Part shown: positions 55,263 to 64,000 of the stretch, one piece after another | How the letters are laid out: every line of letters starts with the position of its first letter | Numbering within the stretch: the first letter of the stretch is position 1 | NCBI GenBank assembly: GCA_022566735.1 | Contig: JADFIG010000012.1 | Span: 1 to 64,000 of the forward strand | Length of the DNA stretch: 64,000 bases | Origin: Pseudomonadota bacterium | GTDB lineage: Bacteria > Pseudomonadota > Gammaproteobacteria > Burkholderiales > Burkholderiaceae_C | Direction of reading: 5' to 3' | The notes under the pieces: model-generated | Told to the model about the DNA's origin: nothing | The model's input: the letters and a program-made list of their open reading frames with translations, nothing else | Databases searched by the model: none | Translations under genes and position numbers: made by a program

Positions 55263-55736
55263 ATGGTTCAGTGGGCCTCGCTGCGCAGCCTGGCGCTGGT
55301 GATGCTGCTGGTGTGGGGCGGCAGCCAGGCCCTGTCCTGGTGGCAGGACCAGCGCTTTGCCGAGGCCGTGAGGCTGGGCAGCCAGCGCCACGAACTCGTC
55401 GTCTACAGCACCGACACCTGCCCCTACTGCGCCCGCGCCCGCGCCTGGCTGGATGCGAACGGCGCGCGCTGGCGCGAATGCAATGTCGAGCGCGACGCGG
55501 CCTGCCAGCGCAGCTACCAGGACCAGGGCGCCCCGGGCGTGCCCCTGGTGCAGGTGAGGTCGCAGTCAGGAGCGCCGCCGGGGCCGCCTTCGGCCTCGCT
55601 GTGGCACCTGGGCTTCAGCCCCGCCTGGGTGGCCTCGGCCATGGACAAGCTGTCGGCCCAAGGCCCGACGGAGCCGCCCGCCCCGCGTGCAACTCAGGCC
55701 GCCAGCCCGAGCCTGGCGAGCTCGCCGCGGCCCTGA
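55263..55736 (+). CDS. Membrane-anchored glutaredoxin-like protein
   Basis: 157 residues. A hydrophobic N-terminal segment (L-A-L-V-M-L-L-V-W-G-G) is followed by a thioredoxin-fold start L-V-V-Y-S-T-D-T-C-P-Y-C-A-R-A, with the C-P-Y-C redox pair. G-A-P-G-V-P-L-V is the cis-Pro loop. The C-terminal 40 residues are Pro/Ala-rich. Its 3' end overlaps the convergent yciO-type gene by 43 bases. Confidence 0.82.
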   Translation: MVQWASLRSLALVMLLVWGGSQALSWWQDQRFAEAVRLGSQRHELVVYSTDTCPYCARARAWLDANGARWRECNVERDAACQRSYQDQGAPGVPLVQVRSQSGAPPGPPSASLWHLGFSPAWVASAMDKLSAQGPTEPPAPRATQAASPSLASSPRP

Positions 55737-56323
55737 CGCAGCACCTCGGCGCCACCGCCGCTGAGGTCGATCACCGTGGTCGGCTCGCGCGGGCAGGCAC
55801 CGGCATCGACGATCGCCTGGATGCGCTTGCCCAGCGCCTCTTCGATGGCGTCGGCGTCGTTGAGCGCCTCCTCCTGGCCGGGCAGGATCAGCGTGGTCGC
55901 CAGCAGCGGCTGCCCCATCACCTCCAGCAGCGCCTGGGTGACGGGGTGGTCCGGCACGCGCAGCCCGATGGTGCGGCGCGAGGGGTGCGACACCCGGCGC
56001 GGCACTTCCTTGGTCGCTTCCAGGATGAAGGTGTAGGGGCCCGGCGTGCCCAGCTTGAGCAGCCGGTACTGCTGGTTGTCCACGCGGGCGTAGCTGGCCA
56101 GCTCGGAGAGGTCGCGGCACAGCAGGGTCAGGTGGTGGCGTTCGTCGACGCCGCGGATGCGCCGCAAGGCATCGACCGCGGCCTTGTCATCGAGGTGGCA
56201 GACCAGCGCGTAGCTGGAGTCGGTCGGCACCGCCGCCAAGCCGCCCTGGTGCAGCCAATCGCAAGCCTGCTTGAGCAAGCGCACCTGCGGCTGCTCCGGA
56301 TGGACTTCGTAGCGCAGGGCCAT
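55694..56323 (-). CDS. YciO-type Sua5/YrdC domain protein
   Basis: 209 residues. The YrdC fold is shown by V-P-T-D-S-S-Y-A-L-V, K-R-I-Q-A-I-V-D-A-G and the S-T-V-I-D-L-S region. YciO-type proteins are paralogues of threonylcarbamoyl-AMP synthase and may have a weaker or different activity. It follows the PHP gene by six bases. Confidence 0.88.
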   Translation of the reverse strand: MALRYEVHPEQPQVRLLKQACDWLHQGGLAAVPTDSSYALVCHLDDKAAVDALRRIRGVDERHHLTLLCRDLSELASYARVDNQQYRLLKLGTPGPYTFILEATKEVPRRVSHPSRRTIGLRVPDHPVTQALLEVMGQPLLATTLILPGQEEALNDADAIEEALGKRIQAIVDAGACPREPTTVIDLSGGGAEVLRQGRGELARLGLAA

Positions 56324-56329
56324 GGTGGT

Positions 56330-57181
56330 TCAGGGGTGCAGGACCCGGTCGGCCAGCGCCTCCCACACCGGCGTGAGCCGGCCTGGCAGGTTGGGCAGCG
56401 TGCCCAGGTCGGTGTGGCTCTCGGTGGGGTCGTGGAAATCGGAGCCGCGCGAGGCCAGCAAGTCGAACTCGCGGGCCATGTCGGCGTATTCCTGGTACTC
56501 CGGCACGGTGTGGCTGCCGGTCACCACCTCCACCGCCTGCCCGCCATGGGCCTTGAACTCGGAGAACAGCGCGTACTCCTCGTTGGGGGTGAAGTCGTAG
56601 CGGCCCGGGTGCGCGATGACGGCGATGCCGCCGGCCCCGGTGATCCAGTGCACGGCGTCCTTGAGGCTGGCCCAGCGGTGCGGCACGAAGCCGGGCTTGC
56701 CCTCGGCCAGGTAGCGCCGGAACACCTCGTGCGGATCGGCACATGCGCCGGTCTCGACGATGTAGCGGGCGAAGTGCGTGCGCGAGATCAGGTCAGGGTT
56801 GCCCACGTACTTCAGCGCGCCTTCGAACGCCCCGGGGATGCCGGCCTTGGCCAGTTCGTCGGCCATGTCGCGGGCGCGGCGTTCGCGGCCACCGCGGGTG
56901 TCGGCCAGGCCCTGGCGAAGTTGCGCGTTGTCCGGATCGAAGCCCAGGCCGACGATGTGGACGGTCTTGTGCAGGAAGGTCACCGAGATCTCGGTGCCCG
57001 GCAGGTAGCCCATGCCCAGGGCCGCTGCGGCAGCCCGGGCGCGGTGCTGGCCGCCGACCTCGTCGTGGTCGGTCAGGGACCACAGCGCCACCCCATTGCG
57101 CTGCGCGCGCGCGGCGACGTCTTCCGGTGACAAGGTGCCGTCGGAGACGTTGGAGTGGCAGTGCAGGTCGGCGTTGAGCAC
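56330..57181 (-). CDS. PHP-domain 3',5'-nucleoside bisphosphate phosphatase / RNase AM
   Basis: 283 residues. Metal ligands sit in A-D-L-H-C-H-S, L-T-D-H-D-E, G-T-E-I-S and S-R-G-S-D-F-H-D. Homologues (YciV/TrpH, Chromobacterium Cv1693) remove phosphate from pAp-type nucleotides and trim 5' ends of rRNA. The operon pairing with yciO is the conserved one. Confidence 0.9.
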   Translation of the reverse strand: MLNADLHCHSNVSDGTLSPEDVAARAQRNGVALWSLTDHDEVGGQHRARAAAAALGMGYLPGTEISVTFLHKTVHIVGLGFDPDNAQLRQGLADTRGGRERRARDMADELAKAGIPGAFEGALKYVGNPDLISRTHFARYIVETGACADPHEVFRRYLAEGKPGFVPHRWASLKDAVHWITGAGGIAVIAHPGRYDFTPNEEYALFSEFKAHGGQAVEVVTGSHTVPEYQEYADMAREFDLLASRGSDFHDPTESHTDLGTLPNLPGRLTPVWEALADRVLHP

Positions 57182-57248
57182 GGTGGGCGTTGAACGGATG
57201 AGGATGGAATGCTAGCAAGCCCTCGCGCCAGGCGCCGGGCGCCTGCGC

Positions 57249-57644
57249 TTAACCCCAGCGGGCAGCATGGCGAGCCTGCTGCACCGCGTGGGCCTGCAGG
57301 CTGGCCAGGGCCAGCTCCCGCACCAGTTGTTCGTTGACGGGCTGGCGGTAGCGCGACTTGATGTGGCGCATGCCCTTGCCAGCGCCTTCCAGCTCGGGGA
57401 ACTCGCCCACGAGCATGACGCCGTTGAACACCTGCAGGTGCGCATTGGCCTTGAAGAGCACGATGGCCAGCAGGTTGTCGTTGTCCTGCATGAAGCACAG
57501 GTTGCCCCACTTCACCTCGGGGCGCAGGGTCGGTGCGGCGGCCAGGATGGCTTTGTGCATGGCCTGAGCGGTTTCGCGCTGCTCGGGCCGCAGGCTGTCG
57601 TAGAACGCGTTGACCAACGCAGGAGATTGAAGCGGACGGCGCAT
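57249..57644 (-). CDS. DUF1801 family protein
   Basis: 131 residues from ATG 57644. The YdhG-like fold is indicated by E-V-K-W-G-N-L-C-F and the H-I-K-S-R-Y segment. Function unknown. It lies between dcd and the PHP gene in the same direction. Confidence 0.8.
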   Translation of the reverse strand: MRRPLQSPALVNAFYDSLRPEQRETAQAMHKAILAAAPTLRPEVKWGNLCFMQDNDNLLAIVLFKANAHLQVFNGVMLVGEFPELEGAGKGMRHIKSRYRQPVNEQLVRELALASLQAHAVQQARHAARWG

Positions 57645-57955
57645 GGGGGTAGGCCCAAAGAAAGAGGTACAACACTCGACACCGCTGCCCTCACACCCCC
57701 TCCCTGAGGCCGCATTCGACCCCTGTGTGATGGCAATGCCGGCAGGATGCCAGGGCTGCATGCGCTCGGACGGTGGCGCTGTTGTCTCTTCCCGTCTTTG
57801 TGATGTGCAGCGTCGGCGTGTCGCCGGCATGCGCGGCAAGGCCTGCGCGATGCGTTCTGCCCGATGTCGGCGCCCATTGTAACGGAGCGTAATGGACGCC
57901 GCCGGCCCGGCCATGATACCCCCCGGCGGTATCCGTGCAGGAAGTCTCGGCCGGC
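57645..57955 (-). other. dcd/DUF1801 intergenic region with a possible promoter
   Basis: About 310 bases. TACAAT on the minus strand (57881-57876) is a fair -10, but no matching -35 is visible. I found no hairpin followed by T that would end dcd transcription and no small gene I would support. Confidence 0.35.
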
Positions 57956-58525
<570 letters not shown>

Positions 58526-58566
58526 TGCGTGCGTGCTCCTGTGACGAACCTGTGATTGTGCTTCAG

Positions 58567-58591
58567 GAAGCGCTTCATGACAGCGCTGTCA
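58567..58591. promoter_or_regulatory. Two adjacent palindromes upstream of the nitrate transporter
   Basis: GAAGCGCTTC (58567-58576) and TGACAGCGCTGTCA (58578-58591) are perfect palindromes one base apart. They share the AGCGCT core. They lie about 125-140 bases before the predicted sigma-54 start, a normal distance for an activator site, but do not match NtrC. Confidence 0.4.
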
Positions 58592-58686
58592 CGCAGCCCG
58601 CGCCGCGCCCCAGTCTGGGCACCCGCGCCCCAATCTGGCGCAGCGCCGCCGTGCCGCCGGGGGGCGCCTGCCCAGCGTGGCGATCG

Positions 58687-58703
58687 TGGCATGCTTTTCG
58701 CAT
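58687..58703 (+). promoter_or_regulatory. Sigma-54 (-24/-12) promoter for the nitrate transporter gene
   Basis: TGGCATGCTTTTCGCAT has GG and GC exactly ten bases apart and matches TGGCACG-N4-TTGCA at most positions. A start near 58,713 would leave a 46-base leader. Confidence 0.5.
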
Positions 58704-58758
58704 ACATCGGTGGCATAAGCCGGCGCGCCCAAGACGCCGGCACACGCTGAGGCCACCG

Positions 58759-60030
58759 ATGAATTCCTTCAAGACTTTCCTGAAAGCCGGGCATTCGCCC
58801 ACCTTGTTCGCGGCGTTTTTGTACTTCGCGTTCTCCTGTTGCATCTGGGTGCTCAACGGCGCCATGGCCCCCTTCATCACGGAGGACCTGAAGCTGTCGG
58901 CGGCGCAAAAGGGCCTGATGCTGTCGGTGCCCATCTTTGCCGGTGCGCTCATGCGCTTCCCGCTGGGCATCCTGGCGCAGTACATCGGCCGCAAATCGGC
59001 CACCCTGGTCGAGATGGGCATGATCATCGTGGCCATGCTGTTCGGCTACTTCTTCGTGCACAGCTTCAGCGACCTGCTGGCCATGGGCTGCCTGCTGGGC
59101 ATCGCCGGCGCCAGCTTCGGTGTGGCGCTGTCGCTGGGTTCGGGCTGGTTCCCGCCCAAGCACAAGGGCCTGGCCATGGGCCTGGTGGGCGCGGGCAATG
59201 TGGGCACGGCGGTGTCGGTGCTGATCGCGCCGCCGCTGGCCCAGGCCTACGGCTGGCAGACGGTGTACGGCCTGGCCGCCATCGCCATCTGCATCCCCAT
59301 GCTGGTGATGGTCGTGTTCGCCAAGGAGCCGCCCGACCGCGATGCGCACGCCTCCTTCCGCGAGCACGTCGCCTGCCTGTTCGAGAAGGACGGCTGGGCC
59401 TTCAGCATCATCTACGGCGTGACCTTCGGCGGCTTCATCGGCCTGACGTCCTTCCTGCCGAGCTACTACCACGACCAGTTCCACGTCTCCAAGGTGGAGG
59501 CAGGCCAGCTCACCATGCTGGCGGCCTTCATGGGCGCGGCGCTGCGCATCTTCGGCGGCTGGATCTCCGACCGCTGGGGCGGCGTCAACACGCTGTCGGT
59601 GGTCATCGTCACCGTGGCCATCTGCCTGGTGCTGTGCGGGCTGGCCTCGGCCTCGCTGGCCACCACCACGCTGCTGATGATGCTGTGCTTCGCCGCCCTC
59701 GGCGCGGGCAATGGCGCGGTGTTCCAGCTGGTGCCGCTGCGCTGGCCGCTGAGCACGGCGGTGGCCGGCTCGATGATCGGCGAGATCGGCGCGCTCGGCG
59801 GCGGCCTGGTGCCCAACATGATGGGCCTGTCCAAGCAGTACGCCGGCACCTACCTGTGGGGCTTCGTGGGCATCGCGGTGCTGGCGATGGTGTCGCTGCT
59901 GATGATGCGGGTGATGCAGGTGCGCTGGACCCGCACCTGGGCCGAAAAGGGTGGCCGCGCCCGCCACGGCGTCGCGGGCAGCGTCAATGCCGCGGCAGGA
60001 ACATCAGCCAGTACAGCAGCAGCACGTTGA
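58759..60030 (+). CDS. Nitrate/nitrite MFS transporter (NarK/NasA type)
   Basis: 423 residues. Twelve membrane helices. The nitrate signature region G-S-G-W-F-P-P-K-H-K-G-L-A-M-G-L-V-G-A-G-N-V-G-T-A and the later G-A-G-N-G-A-V-F-Q-L-V-P motif mark the NNP family. The Arg in M-R-F-P-L-G-I-L would contact nitrate. It heads the assimilation locus and carries a sigma-54-like promoter. Its last 47 bases overlap the convergent kinase/phosphatase gene. Confidence 0.92.
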   Translation: MNSFKTFLKAGHSPTLFAAFLYFAFSCCIWVLNGAMAPFITEDLKLSAAQKGLMLSVPIFAGALMRFPLGILAQYIGRKSATLVEMGMIIVAMLFGYFFVHSFSDLLAMGCLLGIAGASFGVALSLGSGWFPPKHKGLAMGLVGAGNVGTAVSVLIAPPLAQAYGWQTVYGLAAIAICIPMLVMVVFAKEPPDRDAHASFREHVACLFEKDGWAFSIIYGVTFGGFIGLTSFLPSYYHDQFHVSKVEAGQLTMLAAFMGAALRIFGGWISDRWGGVNTLSVVIVTVAICLVLCGLASASLATTTLLMMLCFAALGAGNGAVFQLVPLRWPLSTAVAGSMIGEIGALGGGLVPNMMGLSKQYAGTYLWGFVGIAVLAMVSLLMMRVMQVRWTRTWAEKGGRARHGVAGSVNAAAGTSASTAAAR

Positions 60031-61732
60031 ACAGCAAGGACACGCCCAGGGCCAGCTGCCACAGCGCCTGGGGGTTGCGCGCCATCAGCGGCGTGGCCAG
60101 GGGCGCGTGCAGGGGCCGGGAGGCCCCGCGCTCCAGGGCCAGCAACAGCTCCTCCGCCGTCTCGAAGCGCTGACGCGGGTCGCGCGCGATGGCCTTGAGC
60201 ACGAGGTGGTCCAGCCAGATGGGCACGTCGGGGCGCAAGCGCGACGGCGGCACCGGGTCGCGCCGGTAGCGGGCGATCTGGTAGGGCTCGACATCGCCAT
60301 ACGGCAGACGGCCGGTGAGCCAGCGGTACAGGGTCACGCCCATGGCGAAGAGGTCGCTCTGGGCTCTCACGCGGGCCTCGGTGGGGTCGTCGCTCCACTG
60401 CTCCGGGTTCATGTAGCTGGGCGTGCCGGCATGCAGCACGCGCAAGGCCTCGGGCGCATTGCCTGACAGGGCCACGCCCAGGTCCATCAGCCGCCACTGG
60501 CCGTCCTCGCCCAGGTGCAGGTTCTCCGGCTTGATGTCGCGGTGGATGACCCCATGGCGGTGCAGGCGGCCCAGGGCGCGCACCAGGATGGACGCGGCGT
60601 CCGTCACCTCGCGCACCGTGAACGCGCGCCGCGCCGCCAGCATCTGCTCCAGGGACTGGCCCGGGTGCCAGTCGAACAGCACGTAGAAGCAGCTGGGCTC
60701 GTGCGGCTCGTGCACGCGCACCAGGCCCTCGGCGCCGTTTTCCGTGACGCGGGCGCCCAGCCAGGCCTCGTGGGCGAGCATGGCGCGCTCCTGCGGATCG
60801 CTGGCACGGGCTTCGTGCAGCACCTTCATCGCGCGCAGGGGGCCGGCAGCGCCGCCCTGGAGCTCGCGCACCTGGTAGAGCCGGTGCACGCCATTGGCAT
60901 GGACGCAGGCCTCCACGCGCAGGCCGTCGAGCACGTCGCCGGGCTGCAGGGCGTGGGGCACGGGCAGCTGTGCGCCGCGGCGTGTCCAGTCTTCCAGGCG
61001 GGTGGCGGCCAGGCCGCGCACGCGCACCACCAGGGCCGTGGCGTTGTCGCGCCCACCGGAGGCCAGGGCGCGCGCCACCAGGGCGTCGGCCGCGGTCTGG
61101 GCGTCGCCGTCGGCGGCCAGCTGGCCGAACACCGCGGGCGAGAGCACGCCGTGCACGCCATCGCTGCTGAGCACGAAGCTGTCGCCGATCTGCACGTCAC
61201 CGGAGAGGTAATCGACCGTGACGCGCTCGTCCAGGCCGAGGGCCCGCGTCAGCCCGCCCTGGAAGCCGCAACGCACCATGCTGTGGTCTTGCGACAGCTG
61301 CAGGCACTCGCCAGCGCGCAGCAGGTGGGCGCGGGTGTCACCGACATGGGCCAGGGTGTAGCTGTGGCCGCGCAGCACCAGGGCGGTCAGCGTGCTCAGG
61401 CCGACCTGGGCCTCGCCCTCTTCCCCATGGGTGTTCTGGCGGCGGCGGTTGTGGTCGGCCAGCCAGCTGTTGAGCGCCGCGATCAGGCGGTCCAGGGCCA
61501 CGGTGGTGTCCCAGGTGGGTGGCGTGGCGTGGTAGTCGCGCAGCAGGCCGGCCACGGTCGACACCGCCGCCTCCCGTCCACCGCCCCCCGTGGAGACGCC
61601 ATCGGCCACGGCCGCGATGGCGCCCCAGGCCTCCTCCTGGGACGAGGCCGGCAAGCGCACGCCGGCGTGGTCTTCCAGCCGGTGGCGGGGGCCGCGCTGC
61701 ACGCACAGGCCGATGTCAAGGTCGAAGCTCAT
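59984..61732 (-). CDS. PP2C phosphatase-Ser/Thr kinase fusion with C-terminal membrane anchor
   Basis: 582 residues. Residues 1-245 are a PP2C phosphatase: L-E-D-H-A (D21), V-A-D-G-V (D44), H-V-G-D-T-R and G-G-R-D-N-A-T. Residues ~265-535 are a Hanks kinase: A-M-K-V-L Lys, H-R-D-I-K-P-E-N (397-404), D-L-G at 417 in place of DFG, and G-T-P-S-Y-M-N-P-E. A single membrane helix ends the protein (~558-580). The same order, transporter-kinase-nirB, is found in Pseudomonas aeruginosa (PA1783-PA1782-PA1781, from memory). It probably signals on nitrogen assimilation; targets unknown. Confidence 0.9.
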   Translation of the reverse strand: MSFDLDIGLCVQRGPRHRLEDHAGVRLPASSQEEAWGAIAAVADGVSTGGGGREAAVSTVAGLLRDYHATPPTWDTTVALDRLIAALNSWLADHNRRRQNTHGEEGEAQVGLSTLTALVLRGHSYTLAHVGDTRAHLLRAGECLQLSQDHSMVRCGFQGGLTRALGLDERVTVDYLSGDVQIGDSFVLSSDGVHGVLSPAVFGQLAADGDAQTAADALVARALASGGRDNATALVVRVRGLAATRLEDWTRRGAQLPVPHALQPGDVLDGLRVEACVHANGVHRLYQVRELQGGAAGPLRAMKVLHEARASDPQERAMLAHEAWLGARVTENGAEGLVRVHEPHEPSCFYVLFDWHPGQSLEQMLAARRAFTVREVTDAASILVRALGRLHRHGVIHRDIKPENLHLGEDGQWRLMDLGVALSGNAPEALRVLHAGTPSYMNPEQWSDDPTEARVRAQSDLFAMGVTLYRWLTGRLPYGDVEPYQIARYRRDPVPPSRLRPDVPIWLDHLVLKAIARDPRQRFETAEELLLALERGASRPLHAPLATPLMARNPQALWQLALGVSLLFNVLLLYWLMFLPRH

Positions 61733-61845
61733 GTTCCGTTGGGAGGCGCGCGCTCAGGCACGCCCCGTGATGGGGCAAAACCGGCAAGGCAAGCAAGGAT
61801 GAGGCCGGTGCCTGCCGGGCAACTCGCATCGCCATTGTCGCGACC

Positions 61846-61860
61846 GCACCAGCCTGGTGC
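61846..61860. promoter_or_regulatory. NtrC-type dyad upstream of nirB
   Basis: GCACC-AGCCT-GGTGC matches the core of the NtrC consensus (GCACC-N5-GGTGC) exactly. It abuts the -24 element, closer than usual for an enhancer, so it may be a second or repressing site. Confidence 0.45.
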
Positions 61861-61876
61861 TGGCCCGGATATTGCG
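61861..61876 (+). promoter_or_regulatory. Sigma-54 (-24/-12) promoter for nirB
   Basis: TGGCCCGGATATTGCG fits TGGCACG-N4-TTGC with one mismatch and exact GG-N10-GC spacing. The start would be near 61,887, leaving a ~36-base leader with GGAG before the ATG. Confidence 0.6.
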
Positions 61877-61922
61877 TACAGCTGGCGCACAACGATTCCA
61901 ATCCCGCTGATGGAGCATTCGC

Positions 61923-64000
61923 ATGACCAAGATGAAACTGGTGATGGTGGGCAACGGCATGGCCGGTGTCCGCGCGCTGGAAGAGCTGTTCAAGCTCGCG
62001 CCTGACCTCTACGACGTCACCGTGTTCGGTGCCGAGCCGCACCCCAACTACAACCGCATCCTGCTGTCGCCGGTGCTGGCAGGCGAACAGACGCTCGACG
62101 AGATCATCCTCAACCCGCTGCAGTGGTACGAGGACCACGGCGTCACCCTGCACCTCCACAAGAAGGTCGTCGGCGTGGACCGCCAGCGCCGCGTGGTGAT
62201 CGCGGAGGACGGCACGGAGGCGGCCTACGACCGCCTGCTGATCGCCACGGGCTCCAATCCCTTCATCCTGCCGGTGCCGGGCAAGGACCTGCCCGGCGTG
62301 ATCGCCTACCGCGACATCGCCGACACCAACTTCATGATCGAGACCGCCAGGACGCACAAGCACGCGGTGGTGATCGGCGGCGGCCTGCTCGGCCTGGAAG
62401 CCGCCAACGGCCTGATGCTGCGCGGCATGGAGGTCACCGTGGTGCACATCGCGCCGTGGCTGATGGAGCGCCAGCTCGACGACGTGGCCGGCAAGCTGCT
62501 GCAGCGCTCGCTGGAAGAGCGCGGCCTGACGTTCATGATCGGGGCGCAGACGCAGGAGCTGGTCGCCGGCGACGACGGCCGCGTCAAGTCCGTGAAGTTC
62601 AAGGACGGCACCGAGGTGCCCGCCGACCTGGTCGTGATGGCCGCCGGCATCCGCCCCAACACCGAGCTGGCCGAGAAGGTGGGCCTGCATTGCAACCGCG
62701 GCATCGTCGTCACCGACACGATGCAGACCGTGACCGACCCGCGCATCTACGCCGTGGGCGAATGCGCCTCGCACCGCGGCATCGCCTACGGCCTGGTGGC
62801 CCCGCTGTTCGAGCAAGGCAAGGTCGTGGCCAACCACCTCGCCGAGTTCGGCATCGGCCGCTACACGGGCTCGCAGGTCTCGACCAAGCTGAAGGTGACG
62901 GGCATCGACCTGTTCTCGGCCGGCGACTTCATGGGCGGCGAAGGCTGCGAGGAGATCGTGCTGTCCGACCCCTTCGGCGGCGTCTACAAGAAGCTGGTGC
63001 TGCGCGGCAACAAGCTGGTCGGCGCCTGCCTGTACGGCGACACGGTGGACGGCAGCTACTACTTCAAGCTGATCCGCGAGGGCTCGTGCATCAACGACAA
63101 GCGCGACAAGCTGATGTTCGGCGAGTCCAACATCGGTGACGTCGGCCACGAGGGGCACAACAAGGCCGCCGCCATGGCCGACAGCGACGAGGTCTGCGGC
63201 TGCAACGGCGTCACCAAGGGCGCCATCTGCAAGGCCATCAAGGACAAGGGCCTGTTCACGCTGGACGAGGTCCGCAAGCACACCAAGGCCAGCGCCTCGT
63301 GTGGCTCCTGCACGGGCCTGGTCGAGCAGCTCATCATGTTCACCGCGGGTGGCGACTACTCGGCCACGCCCAAGAAAAAGGCCATCTGCGGCTGCACCGA
63401 CCTGAGCCACCAGGACCTGCGCGACGCCATCCGCCAGGAAAAGCTGCTGAGCATCGCCGGCGTCTACAAGGCCAAGGGCTGGCGCACGCCCAATGGCTGC
63501 GCCACCTGCCGCCCGGCCATCAACTACTACCTGATCAGCACCTGGCCCAAGGAGGCGCACGACGACCCGCAAAGCCGCCTGATCAACGAGCGCAGCCACG
63601 CCAACATCCAGAAGGACGGCACCTACTCGGTGATCCCGCGCATGTGGGCCGGCGAGACCACCGCCTCCGAGCTGCGCCGCATCGCCGACGTGGCCGAGAA
63701 GTACCAGGTGCCCACCATCAAGGTGACGGGGGGCCAGCGCATCGACCTGCTGGGCGTGAAGAAGGAAGACCTGGTCAACGTCTGGAAGGACCTGGACATG
63801 CCCTGCGGCCACGCCTACGCCAAGGCCCTGCGCACGGTGAAGACCTGCGTGGGCAGCGAATGGTGCCGCTTCGGCACGCAGGACTCCACCCAGATGGGCA
63901 AGGACCTGGAGCGCGCCATGTGGCGCATGTACGCGCCGCACAAGGTGAAGTTCGCCGTTTCGGGCTGCCCGCGCAACTGCGCCGAGGCCGGCATCAAGGA
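61923..64000 (+). CDS. nirB: Assimilatory nitrite reductase large subunit, 3'-truncated by window edge
   Basis: 692 residues are visible of an expected ~815-850. It reduces nitrite to ammonia with NAD(P)H. Order: FAD domain with G-N-G-M-A-G and V-I-G-G-G-L-L-G-L-E-A-A; BFD-type [2Fe-2S] region (C-G-C-N-G-V-T...C-G-S-C-T-G) and a second Cys-rich repeat (C-G-C-T-D...C-A-T-C-R); then the sulfite/nitrite reductase domain with the first two cluster Cys, C-V-G-S-E-W-C, and G-C-P-R-N-C at the edge, which bind [4Fe-4S]-siroheme. The strand, context and promoter support nitrogen control. Confidence 0.95.
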   Translation, partial: MTKMKLVMVGNGMAGVRALEELFKLAPDLYDVTVFGAEPHPNYNRILLSPVLAGEQTLDEIILNPLQWYEDHGVTLHLHKKVVGVDRQRRVVIAEDGTEAAYDRLLIATGSNPFILPVPGKDLPGVIAYRDIADTNFMIETARTHKHAVVIGGGLLGLEAANGLMLRGMEVTVVHIAPWLMERQLDDVAGKLLQRSLEERGLTFMIGAQTQELVAGDDGRVKSVKFKDGTEVPADLVVMAAGIRPNTELAEKVGLHCNRGIVVTDTMQTVTDPRIYAVGECASHRGIAYGLVAPLFEQGKVVANHLAEFGIGRYTGSQVSTKLKVTGIDLFSAGDFMGGEGCEEIVLSDPFGGVYKKLVLRGNKLVGACLYGDTVDGSYYFKLIREGSCINDKRDKLMFGESNIGDVGHEGHNKAAAMADSDEVCGCNGVTKGAICKAIKDKGLFTLDEVRKHTKASASCGSCTGLVEQLIMFTAGGDYSATPKKKAICGCTDLSHQDLRDAIRQEKLLSIAGVYKAKGWRTPNGCATCRPAINYYLISTWPKEAHDDPQSRLINERSHANIQKDGTYSVIPRMWAGETTASELRRIADVAEKYQVPTIKVTGGQRIDLLGVKKEDLVNVWKDLDMPCGHAYAKALRTVKTCVGSEWCRFGTQDSTQMGKDLERAMWRMYAPHKVKFAVSGCPRNCAEAGIK

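Noticed and set aside
61716-63941. 741-residue minus-strand frame antisense to nirB
   Set aside because: Val/His/Gln-biased mirror sequence; nirB on the plus strand has all cofactor motifs.

Overview
About 61.5 kb of this window (roughly 2,450 to 64,000) is a dense, high-GC stretch of bacterial chromosome that reads as a Burkholderiales betaproteobacterium. This comes from protein similarity I recognise and from familiar gene neighbourhoods: dnaX-ybaB-recR, pyrG-kdsA-eno-ftsB, suhB/trmJ/cysE, darP/pmbA and perM-hda-HAD-pcnB-folK. There is no rRNA, tRNA, insertion sequence or CRISPR array that I can see. Genes are packed tightly, and many neighbours overlap by ATGA or GTGA, which implies translational coupling.

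The first ~2.4 kb is foreign. It is much less GC-rich, uses AGA/AGG codons, and carries a plus-strand run of virus-like genes: the 3' part of a Cys-rich fibre-like protein, a small zinc-ribbon frame interrupted by an in-frame TGA, a Gly/Ser-rich protein and a short frame. It abuts the 3' end of a methyltransferase whose usual C-terminus is replaced by foreign sequence. The likeliest explanation is an assembly chimera. A prophage edge is the alternative.

Region by region: 2.4-8.9 kb holds the methyltransferase/gloB divergent pair, mltD, and the replication and repair set recR, ybaB and dnaX. dnaX contains a complete-looking -1 frameshift cassette. 9-17 kb holds rhlE, a cationic secreted peptide, a 2OG-Fe(II) oxygenase, yaaA plus a peroxiredoxin, gamma carbonic anhydrase, hslO, an RluA-type synthase, and a pnuC/riboside-kinase-like pair. 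17-28 kb holds ftsB, eno, kdsA, pyrG, plsC, the coupled mutS-anbu pair, fumC, and an RRM protein with a second-type infA. 29-45 kb holds a cation antiporter, an M48 lipoprotein, ada-like plus alkA, acetoacetyl-CoA synthetase, a bestrophin, suhB, trmJ, cysE, an SDR/phosphotransferase operon with a clear operator, mog-darP and pmbA. 44.7-58.5 kb holds a TRAP transporter, yqeY-rpsU, the perM-hda-HAD-pcnB-folK operon, plsY, glutaredoxin, a YciO-like protein, a PHP phosphatase and dcd.

The right end (58.7-64 kb) is a nitrate/nitrite assimilation locus: a NarK/NasA-type transporter, a PP2C-phosphatase/Ser-Thr-kinase fusion, and the assimilatory nitrite reductase nirB, cut by the window edge. Both the transporter and nirB are preceded by good sigma-54 (-24/-12) matches, and nirB also has an NtrC-type dyad, so nitrogen control is likely. 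The most notable observations are the dnaX frameshift signal, the interrupted zinc-ribbon frame in the foreign segment, the chimeric junction, and the nitrogen-regulated signalling fusion.
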